DNA of 17,881 nt from Roseiarcus sp. Its GTDB lineage: Bacteria > Pseudomonadota > Alphaproteobacteria > Rhizobiales > Beijerinckiaceae. Numbering within the stretch: the stretch's first letter is position 1; every line of letters begins with the position of its first letter. Shown piece after piece: positions 14,432 through 17,881 of this stretch. The stretch spans positions 1-17,881 of the forward strand of contig JASLHV010000028.1 of the NCBI GenBank assembly GCA_030153205.1, written 5' to 3'. The position numbers and the translations under genes were made by a program. Under the pieces are notes generated by a model. The model saw only the letters and a program-made list of their open reading frames with translations, had not been told where the DNA came from and did not search any database.

Positions 14432-15832
14432 CTAAGACGCGGGCAAACGCAGGGTCGCGCGTAAGCCGCCGAGAGGACTGTCTTCGAGCAGAAGAGCGCC
14501 GCCGTAAAGATGCGCAAGATCAACAATGATCGAAAGGCCGAGGCCAGAGCCCGGCCGCGACTCGTCGAGCCGTTTGCCGCGGCGCAAGGCGTCGGCGCGG
14601 GCTTGTGGATCGAGGCCGGGCCCGTCGTCGTCGATCTGGGTAATGAAAAAGGGACGGCCGCTCGCGTCGGGCCGCGGATCGCGAGCAGCGTGGATATCGA
14701 TCCGCTCGTGGGCCCATTTGCCTGCGTTATCGAGCAGATTGCCGATTAAATCGGTCAAATCCTGCGCCTCGCCGCGGAAGCGAAGGTCGTCGGGCGCATC
14801 GATGGAGAAAGCCAAGGCGCGGTCGCGATAGACCTTCTCGAAAGTCCTCGTCAGGCTTTCGATGACGGGCTTAACCTCTGTCGCAGAGCCGATGGCGGTG
14901 GCCCGTGCGGCGGCCCTCGCCCGATCGAGATAGAACGCGACCTGATGACGCATCACCTCTGCTTGCTCTTTGGTTTTCTCGGCGAGCGTTGGGCTGCCCG
15001 CGTCAGCTTCGTTGATCAAAACGCTCAGCGGCGTTTTTAGGGCATGAGCGAGATTGCCGACTTGCGTACGGGCGCGCTCGACGATCTCGCGATTAACGTC
15101 GAGCACGAGGTTCACTTCCCCGGCGAGGGGCGCAATGTCTTGCGGAAAGTCGCCCTTGATCTGCTCGGCCTCGCCGCGCCGAATCGCCGCGACGCCTTCC
15201 TGAAGAGCGCGCAGCGGCGACAACCCGAAACGCAAGGCCAATGCCGTTGATCCGATCAACGCAACGGCGAGCAGGAAGAACGTGCCGCTCAGCGCATACT
15301 CGAAACTTTCGATATCGTACTCGATTTCCTCGGCATTGGCGGCGACTTGGATTAAGTACGTCCCTTCGTCGCCGGCGTCGATCACGCGCTCGACCAGGCG
15401 CAAACGGCGATCGTCCGGTCCCGTTACATAGCCGGCATGGGGCAGGCCTTCCTCGGAAGCCGGCACATTTTCCAGTCGGGGCAACAAAGATGCGGCCAGG
15501 GACGGCGACGTCTTGATATCTGGCTTGTTGTCATCGTTCTTACCCGCGTCGAGCCGTGTGATTTGCCAATACCAGCCCGAGCGCGCGAGGCCAAATTCCG
15601 GGTCGATGAGTTGCACCGGTCCCGTCTTTGATTCGTCACCAACCATCGCCGCGACGTTCACGACGAGAGCCTTGAGATAAACGCCCAACCTCTCGTCGAA
15701 AGCCGCTTCCGTGGAGCGCTGATTGATCGCGGATAGAACCAAACCTGCCACGAGAAGAATCGAGGCGCACCAAAAAGCCGCCGAAAGGAAAAGACGCGAG
15801 GCGATCGATTGCGCCTTAAGCGCCGTAAACAT
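14432..15832 (-). CDS. PhoQ-like sensor histidine kinase
   Basis: This 466-residue inner-membrane kinase is the partner of the regulator upstream. It has two membrane helices (about 15-35 and 182-202) around a periplasmic sensor region of roughly 145 residues, then a HAMP-like linker. The phospho-acceptor segment GNLAHALKTPLSVL with His263 is the form found in PhoQ-type kinases rather than the common HDLRTPL. The N-box NLLDNAGKWA (365-374), DDGPGL (402-407) and GSGLGL (428-433) complete the ATPase domain. The periplasmic part is acidic in places (DAGKNDDNKPD, DAGDEG), which in PhoQ is linked to divalent cation sensing, but the match is only general. GAGG six bases before the ATG supports the start. 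The gap to the regulator is 41 bases and to the lipoprotein gene 30 bases. Confidence 0.92.
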   Translation of the reverse strand: MFTALKAQSIASRLFLSAAFWCASILLVAGLVLSAINQRSTEAAFDERLGVYLKALVVNVAAMVGDESKTGPVQLIDPEFGLARSGWYWQITRLDAGKNDDNKPDIKTSPSLAASLLPRLENVPASEEGLPHAGYVTGPDDRRLRLVERVIDAGDEGTYLIQVAANAEEIEYDIESFEYALSGTFFLLAVALIGSTALALRFGLSPLRALQEGVAAIRRGEAEQIKGDFPQDIAPLAGEVNLVLDVNREIVERARTQVGNLAHALKTPLSVLINEADAGSPTLAEKTKEQAEVMRHQVAFYLDRARAAARATAIGSATEVKPVIESLTRTFEKVYRDRALAFSIDAPDDLRFRGEAQDLTDLIGNLLDNAGKWAHERIDIHAARDPRPDASGRPFFITQIDDDGPGLDPQARADALRRGKRLDESRPGSGLGLSIIVDLAHLYGGALLLEDSPLGGLRATLRLPAS

Positions 15833-15873
15833 CTAATCCTCGCAAACAATGGCAGGGCATCTGTTGCGCCTCG

Positions 15874-16593
15874 TCAGCGCCGTGATTTGCCGCTGGCGCT
15901 CGTCTCGCTGGCCTCGGCTTTTTCGCCTTGCTCACCATTGGCGGGAACGAGATAGCCCAATCCGCGAACGGTCTGAATTGCATCAACGCCAAGCTTCTTT
16001 CGCAATCGTCCGACAAAGACTTCGATCGTGTTCGAGTCGCGATCAAAGTCTTGATCGTAGAGATGCTCGACGATTTCGCTGCGCGAAACGATGCGACCCG
16101 CATGATGCATGAGATAAGCGAGAAGGCGATATTCATGCGAGGTGAACTTAATCGTCGCGCCATTGACCGTGACGCGGCCGGTCCGCGCGTCCAACCGCAC
16201 CGGACCAGCGACGAGTTCGTTTGTCGCGTGACCGGCGGCGCGGCGGAGCAACGCGCGTAAGCGCGCCAGAATCTCCTCCATATGGAACGGCTTGGCGACG
16301 TAATCATCCGCGCCTGCATCAAATCCTTGGACCTTGTCGCTCCAGCGATCGCGCGCGGTCAGGATCAATACCGGCATCGATCGCCCGGCGCGACGCCAAG
16401 CTTCGAGAACGGCGACGCCGTCGCGTTTGGGCAGGCCGATGTCGAGAACCACGGCGTCATAGGGCTCGGTGTCGCCGAGGAACCATCCATCTTCACCGTC
16501 ATAGGCCCGGTCCACGGCATAACCAGCGCCTTCGAGAGCGGTGGCGATTTGTCGATTGAGATCGCGGTCGTCTTCGACGACGAGCAAGCGCAT
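15874..16593 (-). CDS. PhoP-like OmpR-family response regulator
   Basis: The 239-residue protein has a receiver domain with the acidic pair Asp8/Asp9, phospho-acceptor Asp51 in VVLDIGLP, Thr79 and Lys101 in YVAKPF. A winged-helix DNA-binding domain follows (about 125-222, with FTSHEYRLLAYLMHHAGR and TIEVFVGRLRKKLG). The sequence DIGLPKRDG and the kinase next to it both fit the PhoP/PhoQ-type subgroup. After the winged helix there is a charged tail of about 18 residues (EQGEKAEASETSASGKSRR) not usual for the family. The N-terminus MRLLVVEDD is standard, although the GAGG upstream is 13 bases away. It begins 7 bases after the PepSY gene stop, so the three genes form one unit. Its targets may include the direct repeat in front of the PepSY gene. 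Confidence 0.93.
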   Translation of the reverse strand: MRLLVVEDDRDLNRQIATALEGAGYAVDRAYDGEDGWFLGDTEPYDAVVLDIGLPKRDGVAVLEAWRRAGRSMPVLILTARDRWSDKVQGFDAGADDYVAKPFHMEEILARLRALLRRAAGHATNELVAGPVRLDARTGRVTVNGATIKFTSHEYRLLAYLMHHAGRIVSRSEIVEHLYDQDFDRDSNTIEVFVGRLRKKLGVDAIQTVRGLGYLVPANGEQGEKAEASETSASGKSRR

Positions 16594-16600
16594 ATTTGTT

Positions 16601-16942
16601 TCAAGTCCTCGGAGACGCTTCGCGCAAATTATGAGAGCTAATGAGTTTACCCGTCGCAGCGTTGATAACCAAATGCGCCAGCCGTCCGCGACGATCTAGC
16701 AGGGCTATTTCATAAACGAACTCCTCGCCGAGTCGGCAGAGTTTAGCGGACAGCGCTTCGGATTTGGCGATTCCCGCCGCGCTCTTCAGCGCTGCGAAGG
16801 GCTCCAGGAGCCGATGAGCGGCGATCTCCTCACGGGTCTCGCTTGACGACAGACAAATGGGACGCAACGTCGCCTCCGCCGCCAGCGCGCTGGAGGCGAT
16901 AAAGAGCGCGCTAGCAAGCGAAAGAAAGAAATTTCGCGCCAT
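16601..16942 (-). CDS. Small secreted PepSY-like protein
   Basis: The 113-residue protein starts with a clear signal peptide (cleavage after Ala-Ala, about residue 22). The mature part has a helical region (EEIAAHRLLEPFAALKSAAG) followed by two strands, FVYEIALLDRRGRLAHLVINAATGKLISS. The Y-E-...-D-x-x-G-...-V-x-A-x-T-G-K pattern is the hallmark of PepSY domains, which occur in protease propeptides and in periplasmic proteins linked to two-component systems. Two cysteines (30 and 69) could form a disulfide. GAGG seven bases before the ATG supports the start. It lies directly upstream of the PhoP-like gene and is probably the first gene of that operon. A role as a periplasmic modulator of the kinase is an inference from position and domain. 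Confidence 0.78.
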   Translation of the reverse strand: MARNFFLSLASALFIASSALAAEATLRPICLSSSETREEIAAHRLLEPFAALKSAAGIAKSEALSAKLCRLGEEFVYEIALLDRRGRLAHLVINAATGKLISSHNLREASPRT

Positions 16943-17098
16943 AAGGAAGCCTCGCCCGCCCCGCCTGAACGACGTATGAATAGGTCTTGGAAAGCCTCTA
17001 GCGAAGAGAGGCGGCCCATCGGAAAATCACTGCCCCAAAGCGCCTTCTTGTCGCATTTCCGCGACGGAGAAGCATAGTCCGGAAAGGCTGACAAGCGC
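16943..17098. promoter_or_regulatory. Divergent intergenic region with direct and inverted repeats
   Basis: This gap lies between the PepSY-regulator-kinase operon (minus) and the S1 protease gene (plus), so it should hold both promoters. On the minus strand (A/G)TTCA occurs twice (16981-16977 and 16970-16966), eleven bases apart, which is the phasing PhoP-type regulators prefer. A perfect inverted repeat, GCCTCT-AGCGAAG-AGAGGC, spans 16994-17012. No textbook -35/-10 pair is evident in either direction. Confidence 0.35.
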
Positions 17099-17881
17099 GT
17101 GATCAGGCGACGAATTGGGTATTCAGTCAGATGGGGCGCAGAGAAGACCGGGGATCGCCCCCCCGCGACGAGGCGTTCTTTCCGTCGCTGGTTCTTCCCA
17201 TGCGTCCTTTCCACAGTCGCCGCGCTAAGCGCGCGTCCCGCCTGTGCGCTGGTCGGGGTGACCGAGGACGACAGGTCGTTTGCATCGCATTTGGTGATGG
17301 TCGTCAGCCGCGGCTTCGATCAGACTGGCTTTTGTACCGGGGTGGTGATCGGGCCGCGTGCGATTCTCACTGCAGCGCATTGCCTCAAGTCGATTGACAA
17401 TATGCGGATCGGCTATCGCGCCGAGAGCGGCGACCCGGTGTTCGTGGAAATCGCCAAGGCGGAAGCGCATCCGCTCTATCGGGCCGCCTCGATCGCCAAA
17501 CGGGTCGTTTCGATCGACATGGCGCTCATCGAAACGCGCCCTCCGCTGGGCAATCGCTTTTCTCCGGCTGCGCTTGACAACGACGCCGCTCCGGCGATCG
17601 GACAGCCCCTCAAGATTTTTGGCTATGGGGTAGCCCGTGAAGGCGATGACAAGACGGCGGGCGCCCTGCGCGCGGCGAGACTGGCGGTGCGCGGGCCGCG
17701 CTCTCCGATCACGCTTTGGGCTGAGGATCCCAATCATGCCGGCACAGGAGCGTGCACCGGCGATTCTGGTGGACCGATCGTCTCGGCTGAAAGTGGGAAA
17801 GTCGTGGCGATCACAGCTTGGTCAGCCGGCGATGGTCACGGCCGCCGCTGCGGCGCCCTGACCCAGGGTCCGCTGGTCGCG
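17099..17881 (+). CDS. Secreted trypsin-like (S1 family) serine protease, 3' end outside window
   Basis: The frame is open from 17078 (after TAG 17075-17077) to the end of the window. It encodes a chymotrypsin-fold protease with His94 in LTAAHC, Asp140 in SIDMALIE and Ser223 in CTGDSGGP, so the triad is complete. Cys79 and Cys95 match the conserved disulfide next to the histidine. The only plausible in-frame start I find is GTG 17099, with GGAAAGG eleven bases upstream. This gives a long basic N-terminal region, then TRRSFRRWFF, a hydrophobic core and a likely cleavage site near ARPACA (45-50). The twin arginine followed by x-F resembles a Tat signal, but the arrangement also allows Sec export. 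The chain is cut at residue 261, shortly after GDSGGP, so most of the protease domain is here. Substrate unknown. Confidence 0.82.
   Translation, partial: MIRRRIGYSVRWGAEKTGDRPPATRRSFRRWFFPCVLSTVAALSARPACALVGVTEDDRSFASHLVMVVSRGFDQTGFCTGVVIGPRAILTAAHCLKSIDNMRIGYRAESGDPVFVEIAKAEAHPLYRAASIAKRVVSIDMALIETRPPLGNRFSPAALDNDAAPAIGQPLKIFGYGVAREGDDKTAGALRAARLAVRGPRSPITLWAEDPNHAGTGACTGDSGGPIVSAESGKVVAITAWSAGDGHGRRCGALTQGPLVA

Overview
The window looks like chromosomal DNA from a high-GC alphaproteobacterium, probably of the order Hyphomicrobiales (Rhizobiales). The grounds are GC-rich codon use, a four-gene cytochrome c maturation block ccmI-ccmE-ccmF-ccmH (cycHJKL in rhizobia) followed by a Do-family protease, an OmpR-type two-component pair and glnE, and a 17 kDa-type surface lipoprotein. 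A methylotroph-related family such as Methylocystaceae or Beijerinckiaceae is a guess, not shown by the sequence. No tRNA, rRNA, CRISPR array, insertion sequence or phage gene was seen. No gene-free stretch exceeds about 160 bases.

Layout: (1) bases 1-1182, plus strand: the tail of an EAL-domain protein, then a complete D-2-hydroxyacid dehydrogenase. (2) bases 1189-16942, minus strand: thirteen consecutive genes. In transcription order they are a small secreted PepSY-like protein, a PhoP-like regulator, a PhoQ-like sensor kinase, a 17 kDa-family lipoprotein, a short-chain dehydrogenase, ccmI, ccmE, ccmF, ccmH, a DegP-like protease, a second OmpR-type regulator with its kinase, glnE, and a PaaG-like enoyl-CoA hydratase/isomerase. 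(3) from about 17099 to the end, plus strand: the start of a secreted trypsin-like (S1) protease, cut by the window edge.

How the genes fit together: the central theme is the cell envelope. CcmI, CcmE, CcmF and CcmH carry heme to apocytochrome c outside the inner membrane, and DegP handles misfolded proteins in the same compartment. Two independent two-component systems flank this core, one with a secreted PepSY protein and an outer-membrane-type lipoprotein. The second kinase overlaps glnE by four bases, which ties control of glutamine synthetase to the same transcript. Many junctions are translationally tight: ccmI/ccmE 1 base apart, ccmE/ccmF ATGA, ccmF/ccmH TTGA, regulator/kinase 14-base overlap, kinase/glnE ATGA. 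Likely transcription breaks are upstream of the PepSY gene, upstream of ccmI (promoter-like elements around a 14-base inverted repeat), upstream of degP, and at a strong intrinsic terminator just after degP.

I found no clearly new system. The most useful leads are the degP terminator that sits 13 bases before the next regulator's start codon, the inverted and direct repeats in three promoter regions, and the PepSY protein grouped with the PhoP/PhoQ-like pair. Several predicted start codons were moved downstream of the longest open frame; reasons are given per gene.
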